Assembly: GCF_007858185.1 (NCBI RefSeq)
Contig: NZ_VFES01000010.1
Location: 62,001 to 126,000 of the forward strand
DNA length: 64,000 nt
Direction: 5' to 3'
Source of the DNA: Pseudomonas grimontii
GTDB lineage: Bacteria; Pseudomonadota; Gammaproteobacteria; Pseudomonadales; Pseudomonadaceae
The notes under the pieces were generated by a model that searched no databases, had not been told where the DNA came from, and worked only from the letters and a program-made list of their open reading frames with translations. Made by a program: the position numbers and the translations under genes. Below, piece after piece: positions 24,705 to 34,153 of the stretch; the first letter of the stretch is position 1; every line of letters starts with the position of its first letter.

Positions 24705-26177
24705 TTAGAACACCGAGGCGTAGTCGCCCAGCTCAACCTGTACCGATTTGATGCGGGTGAAGTTGTTCAGCGAGCTGATGCCGTTCTCACGGCCCACACC
24801 GGATTGCTTGTAGCCACCGACCGGCATCTTCGCGTCGGACTCGCCCCAGGCGTTGATCCAGCAGATGCCCGCTTCCAGTTGATGAATCACGCGGTGTGCG
24901 CGGTTCAGGTCCTTGGTCACAAGGCCCGCGGCCAGGCCGAAGTCGGTGTCGTTGGCGCGGCGGATCACTTCTTCTTCAGTCTCGTAGGTAAGGATGCTCA
25001 TCACCGGGCCGAAGATTTCTTCACGGACGATGGTCATCTCGTCGGTGCAGTCGGTGAACACGGTCGGGGCAACAAAGGCGCCTTTGGCGAAGTCGCCGTC
25101 GGTCAGACGGTCGCCGCCGCACAGCACGCGGGCGCCTTGTTCCTTACCTTTGGCGATGTAGCCCAGCACGCTTTCCATGTGGGCGAAGCTGACCAGCGGG
25201 CCGAAGTTGGTGTTGTCGTCTTGCGGGTCGCCAACGCGGATGCGCGCAACACGCTCAACGATCTTGGCTTCGAACGCGGCTTGCAGGTGCTTGGGCACGA
25301 ACACGCGGGTGCCGTTGGTGCAGACCTGACCGGAGCTGTAGAAGTTGGCCATCATCGCGATGTCGGCCGCACGATCCAGGTCGGCGTCTTCGAACACGAT
25401 CAGCGGCGACTTGCCGCCCAGTTCCATGGTCACTTCCTTGAGCGAAGAGCTCGAAGCGCTGGCCATGACTTTCTTGCCGGTGTCGGTGCCGCCGGTGAAC
25501 GAAACTTTCTCGATGCGTGGGTGCTCGGTCAGCCAGGTGCCGACTTCACGGCCGCTGCCGGTCAAGACGTTGAACACGCCTGCTGGAACGCCGGCCTCGG
25601 TGTAGATCTCGGCCAGTTTCAGAGTGGTCAGCGAGGTGACTTCGCTGGGCTTGAAGATCATCGCGTTACCGGCGGCCAGCGCCGGTGCGGATTTCCACAG
25701 GGCGATCTGGATCGGGTAGTTCCAGGCGCCGATACCGGCGACCACGCCCAGCGGCTCGCGGCGGGTGTAGACGAATGAGGTGTCGCGCAGTGGGATCTGC
25801 TCGCCTTCGATGGCCGGCACCAGGCCTGCGTAGTATTCCAGCACGTCGGCGCCGGTGACGATGTCGACGTACTGGGTTTCGGAGAAGGCTTTACCGGTGT
25901 CCAGGGTTTCCAGGGCGGCCAGTTCATCGTTGCGCTCGCGCAGGATGTCGACGGCACGACGCAGGATGCGCGAACGCTCCATGGCGGTCATGGCGGCCCA
26001 GATTTTCTGGCCTTTTTCAGCGCTGACCACGGCACGTTCAACATCTTCTTTCGTTGCACGTTGCACTTGGGCGAGAACTTCACCGTTAGCCGGGTTGATG
26101 GCTTCGAAGGTGGCATCGCTGCCAGCGTCGCTGTAGCCGCCGTCAATGTAGAGTTTTTGCAGGTCGAAACGGGCCAT
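24705..26177 (-). CDS. betB: Betaine aldehyde dehydrogenase
   Basis: A 490-residue aldehyde dehydrogenase, the usual BetB length. It has WNYPIQIALWKSAPALAAGNAM, the ELGGKSPLIVFEDADL block with the general-base Glu, and the catalytic-Cys segment NFYSSGQVCTNGTRVFV. It oxidises betaine aldehyde to glycine betaine with NAD(P)+. The ATG at 26177 (MARFDLQKLYIDGG) is chosen, as similarity begins there; the upstream in-frame ATG adds 18 unrelated residues. It follows betI by 110 bases. Confidence 0.96.
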   Translation of the reverse strand: MARFDLQKLYIDGGYSDAGSDATFEAINPANGEVLAQVQRATKEDVERAVVSAEKGQKIWAAMTAMERSRILRRAVDILRERNDELAALETLDTGKAFSETQYVDIVTGADVLEYYAGLVPAIEGEQIPLRDTSFVYTRREPLGVVAGIGAWNYPIQIALWKSAPALAAGNAMIFKPSEVTSLTTLKLAEIYTEAGVPAGVFNVLTGSGREVGTWLTEHPRIEKVSFTGGTDTGKKVMASASSSSLKEVTMELGGKSPLIVFEDADLDRAADIAMMANFYSSGQVCTNGTRVFVPKHLQAAFEAKIVERVARIRVGDPQDDNTNFGPLVSFAHMESVLGYIAKGKEQGARVLCGGDRLTDGDFAKGAFVAPTVFTDCTDEMTIVREEIFGPVMSILTYETEEEVIRRANDTDFGLAAGLVTKDLNRAHRVIHQLEAGICWINAWGESDAKMPVGGYKQSGVGRENGISSLNNFTRIKSVQVELGDYASVF

Positions 26178-26287
26178 AAAGTCCTCGCAAGTGCATAAGT
26201 GGTTGGCGTTACCCGCCGCAAAGTGGGCCATAAGGGTGTGGCAACACTGAGCGGCAGACGTTCAGGGGTTGAGCGTTTATAAGGGCT

Positions 26288-26881
26288 CTAACTCACCTGC
26301 TTGGCCAATTGGAAATCCATGTATTCGTAAGCGATCCGTTGCGCCTGTGCCGTGTCGAAAGCGTCTCCCGACAGGGCGCCGCGCAACCACAAACCGTCGA
26401 TCAACGCCGCCAGGCCTCGGGCTGCTTTGCGTGCGTGCGGCAGCGGCAGCGTTCGGCGGAACTGGCAGCACAGGTTGGAATACAGACGTTGATCGTTGAT
26501 CCGCTGCAACCTGTGCAATGACGGGTGATGCATGCTGGTGGCCCAGAAGGCCAACCAGGTTTTCATTGCCGGGCCGTTGACCTGGCTGGCATCGAAGTTG
26601 CCCTCGATGATCACCTGAAGGTGTGCCCGTGGGCTGTCGTCCGTGAGTGCAAGCCTGCGTTCGTGGACGTTCTCAATCAGCGCGTTCATCAAGTAGCGCA
26701 TCGTCGCTGCAATAAGGCCGTTCTTGTCCTTGAAGTAGTGACTGATGATGCCGTTCGAGACCCCGGCCAAACGGGCGATCAGCGCAATGCTGGCATCTCC
26801 CATTCCGACCTGATCGATGGCCGTCAACGTGGCTTCGATCAACTGTTGGCGGCGTATGGGTTGCATACCGACCTTGGGCAT
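26288..26881 (-). CDS. betI: Transcriptional repressor BetI
   Basis: A 197-residue TetR-family protein beginning MPKVGMQPIRRQQLIEATL. The HTH is ASIALIARLAGVSNGIISHYFKDKNGLI (residues ~30-58), matching BetI closely. BetI represses betIBA and betT and is released by choline. It is first in the bet operon and diverges from betT; a perfect palindrome lies 70 bases upstream of its start. ATG at 26881. Confidence 0.95.
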   Translation of the reverse strand: MPKVGMQPIRRQQLIEATLTAIDQVGMGDASIALIARLAGVSNGIISHYFKDKNGLIAATMRYLMNALIENVHERRLALTDDSPRAHLQVIIEGNFDASQVNGPAMKTWLAFWATSMHHPSLHRLQRINDQRLYSNLCCQFRRTLPLPHARKAARGLAALIDGLWLRGALSGDAFDTAQAQRIAYEYMDFQLAKQVS

Positions 26882-27202
26882 GTAGCACCTCTCCTTAGGC
26901 CTGCCGATGGGCGATGAACGTCCGTCGACTTGGAGGCCAGTCTATTTTGTTTTGATTGAACGTTCAATCAACAAAGAATAAGCTCTGCGACAAATCGTCG
27001 CTGCTGGCAGGTATTTATTCCCTGGAGACAGCGACACCTGACACCTGGAAAACCCCTCAAACGCCCCATCTACCGCTTCGGTGGGGGGCAAGGATTTTCG
27101 GGGTGTCTTTATAACACCCGTTCGTCGACTGCCGAAAAATCGATGCGCCGGGATAACCGTTGCCTTGTGTTTCTCTCTCGCACTGCCTGGAGCATCTGCG
27201 CC
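26882..27202. promoter_or_regulatory. betI-betT divergent control region
   Basis: The 321-base gap between two divergent starts carries the BetI-type palindrome (26952-26971) and must hold promoters for both transcripts. A GGAG precedes the betT ATG at 27203. A loose dyad (GCAGGTATTTATTCCCTGGAGACAG region, ~27005-27040) is visible but not convincing. Confidence 0.6.
26952..26971. promoter_or_regulatory. BetI operator (perfect 20-bp palindrome)
   Basis: TTGATTGAACGTTCAATCAA is an exact palindrome in the betI-betT gap, 71 bases from the betI start. The TGAACGTTCA core is typical for TetR-type BetI targets. Repression from here would cover the betIBA promoter and possibly betT. Confidence 0.85.
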
Positions 27203-29194
27203 ATGAGTTCTGCCTCTCTTATAAAGACCCCGCCGGAAAAGGTGCGGGTCAACGGTTGGGTGTTCTACACCTCCACCGCGCTGATTCTGTTGTTGACCGC
27301 CATTCTGATCATCGCCCCGCAGGAGGCCGGGCGCATGCTCGGCGTCGCCCAGGCCTGGCTGTCGAAAAGCTTCGGCTGGTACTACATGGTGGTCATCGCC
27401 GCTTACTTGGTCTTCGTGGTCGGCCTGGCGTTTTCGTCCTACGGCAAGTTGAAACTGGGCAGCAAGGACGACACCCCGGACTTCAGCTACGGCGCCTGGG
27501 CCGGCATGTTGTTCTCGTCGGGCATCGGCATCTCGCTGCTGTACTTCGGTGCCTCCGAGCCGCTGGATCACTACTTCAACCCGCCTGAAGGCGCGGCCGC
27601 CAGCAATGGCGCGGCACGCCAGGCGTTGCAGTTGACCTTCCTGCACTGGGGCCTGCATGGCTGGGCGATCTATGCCCTGGTCGGCCTGGCCGTGGCGTAC
27701 TTCGCCTATCGCCATAACCAGCCGCTGGCCCTGCGTTCGGCGTTGTACCCGCTGGTGGGCGAGCGTTGGGTGAAGGGCGCGGCCGGTCACGCGGTGGACG
27801 GTTTCGGCATGTTCGTGACCTTGCTGGGCCTGGTGACCAACCTGGGCATCGGTTCGATGCAGGTGTCGTCCGGATTGGAAAACCTGTTCGGCATGGCGCA
27901 CAGCAACACCAACCTGCTGATCGTGATCATCGTGATGAGCACCGTGGCGACCATCGCTGCCGTGTCGGGCGTGGAGAACGGCATCCGCCGCCTGTCCAAC
28001 CTCAACATCGTGCTGTTCAGCGGTTTGCTGATCTTCGTGCTGCTGTTCGGCCCGACCTTGCACCTGCTCAACGGCCTGGTGCAGAACACCGGTGACTACC
28101 TCAACGGCATCGTGCTGAAAACCTTCGACCTTTATGTGTACGAAGGCGACGCTGACAAAACCGAACGCTGGATGGGCCTGTGGACCCTGTTCTACTGGGC
28201 CTGGTGGATTTCCTGGGCGCCATTCGTGGGCATGTTCATCGCGCGTATTTCCCGTGGTCGTACGGTGCGTGAACTGGTGGCCGGCGTGCTGCTGATTCCG
28301 CTGGGCTTTACCCTGGCGTGGTTGTCGATCTTCGGCAACTCGGCGCTGGACCTGGTGTTGAACCACGGTGCGGTGGAGTTGGGCAAGACGGCACTGGAAC
28401 AACCGTCCATGGCTATCTACCAACTGCTGGAGCATTACCCGGCGTCGAAAATCGTGATTGGCGTGTCGATCTTCGTGGGCTTTGTGCTGTTCCTGACCCC
28501 GGCGGATTCCGGTGCGGTGATGATGGCCAACCTTTCCTGCAAGGGCGGCAATGTGGATGAAGATGCGCCGCACTGGTTGCGTATCTTCTGGTCGGCGGTG
28601 ATCACCCTGGTGACCATCGGCCTGCTGTTTGCCGGCAACTTCGAAGCCATGCAAACCATGGTGGTCCTGGCGGGGCTGCCGTTCTCGGTGGTGCTGATTT
28701 TCTTTATGTTCGGTTTGCACAAGGCGATGCGCCAGGATGTGGCGATCGAACAGGAGCAGGCGCAACTGGCTGAACGTGGGCGTCGTGGCTTCAGCGAGCG
28801 TTTGACGGCACTCGACCTGCAACCGAGCCAGGGCACTGTGCAGCGCTTTATGGACAAACACGTCACGCCAGCGCTGGAAGAGGCGGCGGTCGCGTTGCGT
28901 GAGCAAGGGTTGGAAGTGCAGACGCTGTTGGGCAAGTCCAAGCGCTGCATCGGTGTGCGAATCGAGATGGAAGAGGGCAACCCCTTCGTTTATGAAGTGA
29001 GCCTGGATGCTTACTCGTCGGCGCCGAGCGACTTGCCTGAAGAAGAGCGCACCCGCTATTACCGTGCCGAGGTGTACCTGCACAACGGGCCTCAAGAGTA
29101 CGACCTGATGGGCTTCGCCCAGGAACAGATCACCCGGGACGTGCTCGATCAGTTTGAAAGCCATCGGCAGCTCCTTGGCCGGGTCTATAGCTGA
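27203..29194 (+). CDS. betT: BCCT choline transporter BetT
   Basis: A 663-residue member of the betaine/choline/carnitine transporter family with about 12 helices. The BCCT signature WTLFYWAWWISWAPFVGMFIARISRGRTVREL is present, as are YFGASEPLDHYF and LSIFGNSALD. A long hydrophilic C-terminal tail (~residues 510-663) is of the osmoregulated BetT type. It imports choline with protons or sodium for osmoprotection and for BetBA. ATG 27203 is chosen by homology (MSSASLIKTPPEKVRVNGWVFYTST) and a GGAG site. Confidence 0.95.
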   Translation: MSSASLIKTPPEKVRVNGWVFYTSTALILLLTAILIIAPQEAGRMLGVAQAWLSKSFGWYYMVVIAAYLVFVVGLAFSSYGKLKLGSKDDTPDFSYGAWAGMLFSSGIGISLLYFGASEPLDHYFNPPEGAAASNGAARQALQLTFLHWGLHGWAIYALVGLAVAYFAYRHNQPLALRSALYPLVGERWVKGAAGHAVDGFGMFVTLLGLVTNLGIGSMQVSSGLENLFGMAHSNTNLLIVIIVMSTVATIAAVSGVENGIRRLSNLNIVLFSGLLIFVLLFGPTLHLLNGLVQNTGDYLNGIVLKTFDLYVYEGDADKTERWMGLWTLFYWAWWISWAPFVGMFIARISRGRTVRELVAGVLLIPLGFTLAWLSIFGNSALDLVLNHGAVELGKTALEQPSMAIYQLLEHYPASKIVIGVSIFVGFVLFLTPADSGAVMMANLSCKGGNVDEDAPHWLRIFWSAVITLVTIGLLFAGNFEAMQTMVVLAGLPFSVVLIFFMFGLHKAMRQDVAIEQEQAQLAERGRRGFSERLTALDLQPSQGTVQRFMDKHVTPALEEAAVALREQGLEVQTLLGKSKRCIGVRIEMEEGNPFVYEVSLDAYSSAPSDLPEEERTRYYRAEVYLHNGPQEYDLMGFAQEQITRDVLDQFESHRQLLGRVYS

Positions 29195-29220
29195 TTGGTT
29201 GAGCGTGGCAATGCTCTAAA

Positions 29221-29310
29221 TGTGGGAGGGGGCTTGCTCCCGATAGCGGTGTATCAGTAACAGATGGACTGACTGACACACTGCAATCGGGAGCAAGCCC
29301 CCTCTCACAT
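29221..29310. repeat. REP inverted pair
   Basis: TGTGGGAGGGGGCTTGCTCCCGATAGCGGTGT and its inverted copy with a GTATCAGTAACAGATGGACTGACTGACAC-like spacer sit between the convergent betT and cbcV genes. Confidence 0.9.
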
Positions 29311-29312
29311 TG

Positions 29313-30491
29313 CTAGCCCAGGTTTTTGCCCAGCAAGGCGTGATAGAGCTCGCTGTCGCCGAGGATCCCCACCACCTGGTTGTTGTCATGCAACACCAGC
29401 TTGTTCCCCGTCTGATAACGAATCTGCAGCGCATCACGCATGCCGATATTCGAATCCACCAGCGTCGGCACCCGGCCCAAACCTTCAACCGGCTGCCCCG
29501 GTGCCCAGTTCTGCAAGTTCATCACCACGCCATTCTGGCGGGCGCCCTGGATGGTGTTGCCTTCGGCCAGGTCCAGCCATGAGTCGCCGCCCGGATCCAG
29601 GCACACCGAACCGTTGACGCGTTTGCAGTTGTCCAGTGTGCGCATCAGGCTGCGGCCACACAGTACGTTCAGCGGGTTGGTGTGGGCGACGAAGGTGCGC
29701 ACATAGTCGTCCGCCGGGTTCAGCACGATCTCTTCCGGCACGCTGTACTGGATGATCTTGCCGTCTTTCATGATCGCGATACGGCTGCCCAGTTTCAGCG
29801 CCTCGTCGAGGTCGTGGCTGACGAACACGATGGTCTTGCTCAGCTTGCGTTGCAGTTCCAGCAACTCGTCCTGCAGGCCCTGGCGGATCAGCGGGTCGAG
29901 GGCGGAGAAGGGTTCGTCCATCAGCAGGATGTCGGCATCCATCGCCAACGCACGGGCCAGGCCGACGCGTTGTTGCATGCCGCCGGACAATTCATCCGGC
30001 TTCTTGTTGCGCCACTGGGTCAGGCCCACCAGCTCGAGTTTTTCGTCCACCAGCTTGCGCCGGTCTTTTTCCGGACGGCCCTGCATTTCCAGGCCAAAGC
30101 TGATGTTCTCGCGCACCGTCAGCCAGGGCATCAGGGCGAACTTCTGGAACACCATGGCGATGCGCTTGGTGCGCATCATTTTCAGCTCGGCGGGGGTGCA
30201 GGAGGCGATGTCGATCTGGCGACCTTCATGCTCCACGAACAGCTGGCCACGGCTGACGGTGTTGAGACCGTTGATGCAGCGCAGCAGGCTCGACTTGCCG
30301 GAGCCCGACAGGCCCATCAGCACGCAGATCTCGCCTTTTTCCACATCCAGGCTGGCTTTTTCAACGCCGACAATCTGCCCGGTCTTTTTCAGGATTTCGT
30401 TACGGCTCATGCCCTGGTCCAGCAGCTTGAGCGCTTCGCGTGGGTCTTTGGAGAAGATCACGTCGACATTGTCGAATCGGATAATGCTCAT
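29313..30491 (-). CDS. cbcV: Choline/betaine/carnitine ABC transporter, ATPase
   Basis: A 392-residue ProV-type ATPase. Walker A GLSGSGKSSLL, Q-loop FQKFALMPWLTVRENISFGLEMQ, signature LSGGMQQRVGLARAL, Walker B ILLMDEPFSALDP and the switch His in VFVSHDLDEAL are all present. A C-terminal CBS-type region (~residues 280-390) is usual in ProV proteins. It powers import of quaternary amines. Its ATG overlaps the cbcW stop (ATGA, 4 bases). Its short upstream extension MSIIRFDNVDVIFSKDPREALKLLDQG is typical of the Cbc/ChoV group. Confidence 0.95.
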   Translation of the reverse strand: MSIIRFDNVDVIFSKDPREALKLLDQGMSRNEILKKTGQIVGVEKASLDVEKGEICVLMGLSGSGKSSLLRCINGLNTVSRGQLFVEHEGRQIDIASCTPAELKMMRTKRIAMVFQKFALMPWLTVRENISFGLEMQGRPEKDRRKLVDEKLELVGLTQWRNKKPDELSGGMQQRVGLARALAMDADILLMDEPFSALDPLIRQGLQDELLELQRKLSKTIVFVSHDLDEALKLGSRIAIMKDGKIIQYSVPEEIVLNPADDYVRTFVAHTNPLNVLCGRSLMRTLDNCKRVNGSVCLDPGGDSWLDLAEGNTIQGARQNGVVMNLQNWAPGQPVEGLGRVPTLVDSNIGMRDALQIRYQTGNKLVLHDNNQVVGILGDSELYHALLGKNLG

Positions 30492-31333
30492 GCATCACCC
30501 CCTACTTTGGCGTCGGGTTGTTTGCAGATGCGGTCGAGCATGATGGCCAGCAGCACAATCGCCAGGCCGGCTTCAAAGCCCAGGGCGATGTCGGCGGTGT
30601 TCAGCGCGTTGACCACCGGCTTGCCGAGGCCGTCGGCACCCACCAGGGCGGCGATCACCACCATCGACAACGACAGCATGATGCATTGGGTAATGCCGGC
30701 GGCAATGCTCGGCATGGCGTGAGGCAGTTCAATGCGCGAGAGCAACTGACGGCGCGAGCAGCCAAAGGCCTTGCCGGCGTCCATCAACTCTTGCGGTACA
30801 TCGCGGATACCCAGGTAGGTCAGGCGGATCGGCGCGGCAATCGCGAACACCACCGTGGAGATCAAACCAGGCACCACACCCAGCCCGAAGAGGGTCAGGG
30901 TAGGGATAAGGTAGACGAAGGTCGGTACGGTCTGCATCAGATCGAGCACCGGCCGCATCAGGGTGTAGAACATCGGTTTGTGCGCGGCAACAATGCCCAG
31001 CGGCACGCCGATGACCACGCAGACCAGCGTGGCGAACAGCACCTGCGCGAGGGTCTCCATGGTTTCCTGCCAGTACCCAAGGTTCAGGATCAGCAGGAAG
31101 GAGGCGATGACAAAAACAGTCAGTCCCCATTTACGTTGAATAAAGTGAGCCAGCAGCGCAATCAGACCGATCAATGCCAGCGGATTGAACCAGGTCAGCG
31201 CGAACGTCACGCCGTGGATCATCGTTTCCAGTGTCGATGCGATTGCATCGAAGTAGTTGGCCCCGTGTTGGGTCAACCATTCGACGAAGGCAGCGATGTA
31301 CTGGCCTAGTGGGATTTTCTGTTCAGTCAGCAT
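30488..31333 (-). CDS. cbcW: Choline/betaine/carnitine ABC transporter, permease
   Basis: A 281-residue ProW-type permease with six or so helices and the EAA-type cytoplasmic loop (MDAGKAFGCSRRQLLSRIELPHAMPSIAAG). Start MLTEQKIPLGQYIAAFVEWLTQHG at 31333 matches CbcW; the upstream in-frame ATG at 31351 is not needed. Two CbcW subunits form the channel used by the CbcX-type binding proteins, including CaiX later in the window. It sits between cbcX and cbcV. Confidence 0.95.
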   Translation of the reverse strand: MLTEQKIPLGQYIAAFVEWLTQHGANYFDAIASTLETMIHGVTFALTWFNPLALIGLIALLAHFIQRKWGLTVFVIASFLLILNLGYWQETMETLAQVLFATLVCVVIGVPLGIVAAHKPMFYTLMRPVLDLMQTVPTFVYLIPTLTLFGLGVVPGLISTVVFAIAAPIRLTYLGIRDVPQELMDAGKAFGCSRRQLLSRIELPHAMPSIAAGITQCIMLSLSMVVIAALVGADGLGKPVVNALNTADIALGFEAGLAIVLLAIMLDRICKQPDAKVGGDA

Positions 31334-31399
31334 GGTAGTGAATGTCCACATGCGAAGGGGAAAACATCCCGGGGCAGCGCACCGCCCCGGGGTCAGCAG

Positions 31400-32347
31400 T
31401 TACTTGTTCAGATACGCCTTGACGGCTTCCAGGCCTGGTTTGCCATCGACAGTAGTGACACCGGCGAGCCAGGTGTCGAGTACTTGCGGGTTCTTCTTCA
31501 GCCAAGCCTTGGCGGCGGCGTCGGGCTTCATCTTGTCGTCCAGGACGTTACCCATCAGGGTGCTTTCCATGTTCAGGGTGAACGACAGGTTTTTCAGCAA
31601 CTGGCCGACGTTGCTGCATTCCTGGGTGTAGCCCTTGCGGACGTTGGTGTAGATGGTGGCCTGGCCGTAGTTGGGGCCGAACGAATCGTCACCGCCGGTC
31701 AGGTACTTCATCTTGAAGCGGGTGTTCATCGGATGCGGTTCCCAACCCAGGAACACGATGGCCTGGTCACGCTTGGAGGCGCGTTCCACCTGCGAGAGCA
31801 TCCCGGCTTCGCTGGATTCGACCACTTTGAAACCTGCGGTTTTCAGGCCGAAAGCATCTTTGTCGATCAGGGTCTGGATGGTGCGGTTGCCGTCGTTACC
31901 CGGCTCGATACCGTAGATCTTGCCGCCCAGCTCATCCTTGAATTTGGCGATATCGGCGAAGTCTTTCAGGCCTTTGTTGTACAGCGCCTCGGGGACCGCC
32001 AGGGTGTACTTGGCGTTCTCCAGGTTGGCGCGCACGGTTTCCACGGTGCCGGCATCACGGTACTGCTTGATGTCGTTTTCCATGGTCGGCATCCAGTTGC
32101 CGAGGAAGATGTCCATGTTCTTGCCGTCGGCCAGGGACTTGTAGGTCACTGGTACCGAAATCATCGTGGTGCGCGGCTTGTAGCCCAGGCCCTTGAGGAC
32201 TTCGCTGGTGGTCGCGGTGGTGACGGTAATGTCGGTCCAGCCGACATCGGAGAAATTGACGGTCTTGCACTGTTCCGGCTCTGCAGCGTGCGCCATGACT
32301 GGCAGACTCAGCATGGCGGCCAACAACAACGAGGGTGAACCTTTCAT
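31400..32347 (-). CDS. cbcX: Choline/betaine-binding periplasmic protein
   Basis: A 315-residue ChoX/ProX-like solute-binding protein. The signal peptide is MKGSPSLLLAAMLSLPVMAHA. The mature part has QCKTVNFSDVGWTDITVTTATTSEVLKGLGY, DIFLGNWMPTME, GKIYGIEPGNDGNRTIQ and VFLGWEPHPMN, with aromatic residues that make the cation-pi cage. It supplies CbcWV. ATG 32347 is chosen by the signal peptide. A 21-bp-period direct repeat lies ~145 bases upstream, a likely AraC-family (GbdR) site. Confidence 0.94.
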   Translation of the reverse strand: MKGSPSLLLAAMLSLPVMAHAAEPEQCKTVNFSDVGWTDITVTTATTSEVLKGLGYKPRTTMISVPVTYKSLADGKNMDIFLGNWMPTMENDIKQYRDAGTVETVRANLENAKYTLAVPEALYNKGLKDFADIAKFKDELGGKIYGIEPGNDGNRTIQTLIDKDAFGLKTAGFKVVESSEAGMLSQVERASKRDQAIVFLGWEPHPMNTRFKMKYLTGGDDSFGPNYGQATIYTNVRKGYTQECSNVGQLLKNLSFTLNMESTLMGNVLDDKMKPDAAAKAWLKKNPQVLDTWLAGVTTVDGKPGLEAVKAYLNK

Positions 32348-32762
32348 CTGGGTAGACTCCTGTGTTTTTTCTGGCGGCATTCGCCGCGCTTTATAAGTGT
32401 TGCGGTTGGAGCGTGCGGCAACAGCTCTGCCACGGTGCCTTGCAAACGAGTCGAGACTGATCATGTACCAGTGAAAATCTGACGCCTACAGGGGGCGTCG
32501 TATCCAGTACAGGGAGGGTCGTATCCAGTGTCGGTGACGTCGCTTACAGGTTTTTCCCAAGTCAAAACTGCTGTTTTTGCCCATCTGCACCGCTAAAAAC
32601 GGCCAAAACAGGCGATCGCACGGGAGCGACGCTGGTGAGCATGGATGCGTCGGTGTGAGACGCCGTGAGGGCAGGTAAAAGCTTGATGATGCCGCCATCT
32701 AGGCGATCTGAGCGTAGCACCTCGTTCAAGCCTGGCCGTGCTTATCGAGGAGTTCTACCGCA
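32348..32762. other. cbcX-sdaA divergent control region
   Basis: The 415-base gap lies between the divergent starts of cbcX and sdaA. It has a tandem direct repeat (32490-32529) with a 21-base period and no coding frame that I trust. A GAGG ribosome-binding site precedes the sdaA ATG at 32763. Both genes belong to betaine metabolism, so shared control by GbdR from this gap is plausible. Confidence 0.6.
32490..32529. promoter_or_regulatory. Tandem direct repeat, 21-bp period (GbdR-type site)
   Basis: AGGGNGNGTCGTATCCAGT occurs at 32490-32508 and again at 32511-32529, with the 12-base core GTCGTATCCAGT identical in both. The exact 21-base period (two helix turns) is the usual arrangement for AraC-family activators, which bind direct repeats on one DNA face. 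The gbdR gene is 2 kb away, so GbdR is the natural candidate. Confidence 0.65.
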
Positions 32763-34139
32763 ATGGCTATCAGTGTTTTCGACCTGTTCAAGATCGGCAT
32801 CGGGCCTTCGAGTTCTCACACCGTCGGCCCCATGCGCGCCGCGGCGTTGTTCGTTCAAGGATTACGTGAACGTGAACTGTTGGAACAAGTCAGGCGGGTC
32901 GAAGTTCAGCTGTACGGCTCATTGTCGGCCACCGGCATCGGCCACGGCAGCGACACCGCCACCATCATGGGCCTGATGGGCGAGTGGCCGGACGCAATCG
33001 ATCCGTCGCAAATCGGCGTGCGTATCCACACCCTGCGTGAGACCGACACCCTGCTGCTCGATGGGCGTTTGCCGGTGCCGTTCGTGTGGGCACGGGACAT
33101 GCGCCTGCTCGACGAAAACCTGCCCTTCCACCCCAATGCCATGACCCTGGTGGTGTTTGGCGATGACGGCGAGTTGCACCGCGACACCTACTACTCAGTG
33201 GGCGGTGGTTTCGTGGTGGATGAAGCCCAGGCGCAGAGCGGCGTGGCGGACATGGACCGCACCGAGTTGCCCTATGATTTTTCCAGCGCAGTGGAGCTGC
33301 TGCAGTTGTGCAAGACTCACAACCTGCGCGTCGCCGAGTTGATGCTGGCCAACGAAAAAGTCTGGCGCTCCGAAGATGAAATCCGCAGCGGCCTGATGAA
33401 ACTCTGGCGCGCCATGCAGGCGTGCGTGGAGGAGGGCCTCAAGCACGAAGGCATCCTGCCCGGCGGCCTCAACGTGCGCCGCCGCGCCGCCAAGTTGCAC
33501 CGCAGTTTGCAGGAGTTGAACAAGCCCAATGTGATCGGCTCGACCTTGAGTGCGATGGAGTGGGTCAACCTGTTCGCCCTGGCGGTGAATGAAGAAAACG
33601 CCGCCGGGGGACGCATGGTCACGGCACCTACCAACGGTGCGGCGGGGATCATTCCCGCGGTGCTGCACTATTTCATGAAGTTCAGCGACGAAGTCACCGA
33701 AGCCAACGTGGTCGACTACCTGCTCAGCGCGGCGGCGGTGGGGATCCTGTGCAAGAAGAACGCCTCGATCTCCGGTGCCGAAGTCGGTTGCCAGGGTGAA
33801 GTAGGGTCGGCCTGCGCCATGGCCGCTGCCGGGCTGGCCGAGATCCTCGGCGCCACCCCGGAGCAGCTGTGCAACGCCGCCGAAATCGGCCTGGAACACA
33901 ACCTCGGCCTGACTTGCGACCCGGTGGGCGGGCTGGTGCAAGTGCCGTGCATCGAGCGCAATGCGATTGCAGCGGTGAAGGCGATCAACGCGGCGCAGAT
34001 GGCCCTGCGTGGTGACGGCCAGCACTTTATCTCCCTGGACCGAGTGATCCGCACCATGCGCGATACCGGCGCGGATATGCATGACAAGTACAAAGAGACG
34101 TCGCGGGGTGGGTTGGCGGTCAGTGCGGTGGAGTGCTGA
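32763..34139 (+). CDS. sdaA: L-serine ammonia-lyase (4Fe-4S)
   Basis: A 458-residue single-chain L-serine dehydratase. The N-terminal beta domain starts MAISVFDLFKIGIGPSSSHTVGPMRAA. The alpha part has the family blocks MVTAPTNGAAGIIPAVL, SGAEVGCQGEVGSACAMAAAGL with the cluster-ligating cysteines, and GLTCDPVGGLVQVPCIERNA. It turns serine into pyruvate and ammonia. Placed among betaine genes, it drains the glycine/serine that comes from sarcosine, as for the PA5379 gene. ATG preceded by GAGG. Confidence 0.95.
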   Translation: MAISVFDLFKIGIGPSSSHTVGPMRAAALFVQGLRERELLEQVRRVEVQLYGSLSATGIGHGSDTATIMGLMGEWPDAIDPSQIGVRIHTLRETDTLLLDGRLPVPFVWARDMRLLDENLPFHPNAMTLVVFGDDGELHRDTYYSVGGGFVVDEAQAQSGVADMDRTELPYDFSSAVELLQLCKTHNLRVAELMLANEKVWRSEDEIRSGLMKLWRAMQACVEEGLKHEGILPGGLNVRRRAAKLHRSLQELNKPNVIGSTLSAMEWVNLFALAVNEENAAGGRMVTAPTNGAAGIIPAVLHYFMKFSDEVTEANVVDYLLSAAAVGILCKKNASISGAEVGCQGEVGSACAMAAAGLAEILGATPEQLCNAAEIGLEHNLGLTCDPVGGLVQVPCIERNAIAAVKAINAAQMALRGDGQHFISLDRVIRTMRDTGADMHDKYKETSRGGLAVSAVEC

Positions 34140-34153
34140 GACCGAGTCGCCTG

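Noticed and set aside
26942..29164. A 740-codon minus-strand frame opposite betT
   Set aside because: It is His/Gln-rich antisense of a clear BCCT gene, with no recognisable domain.
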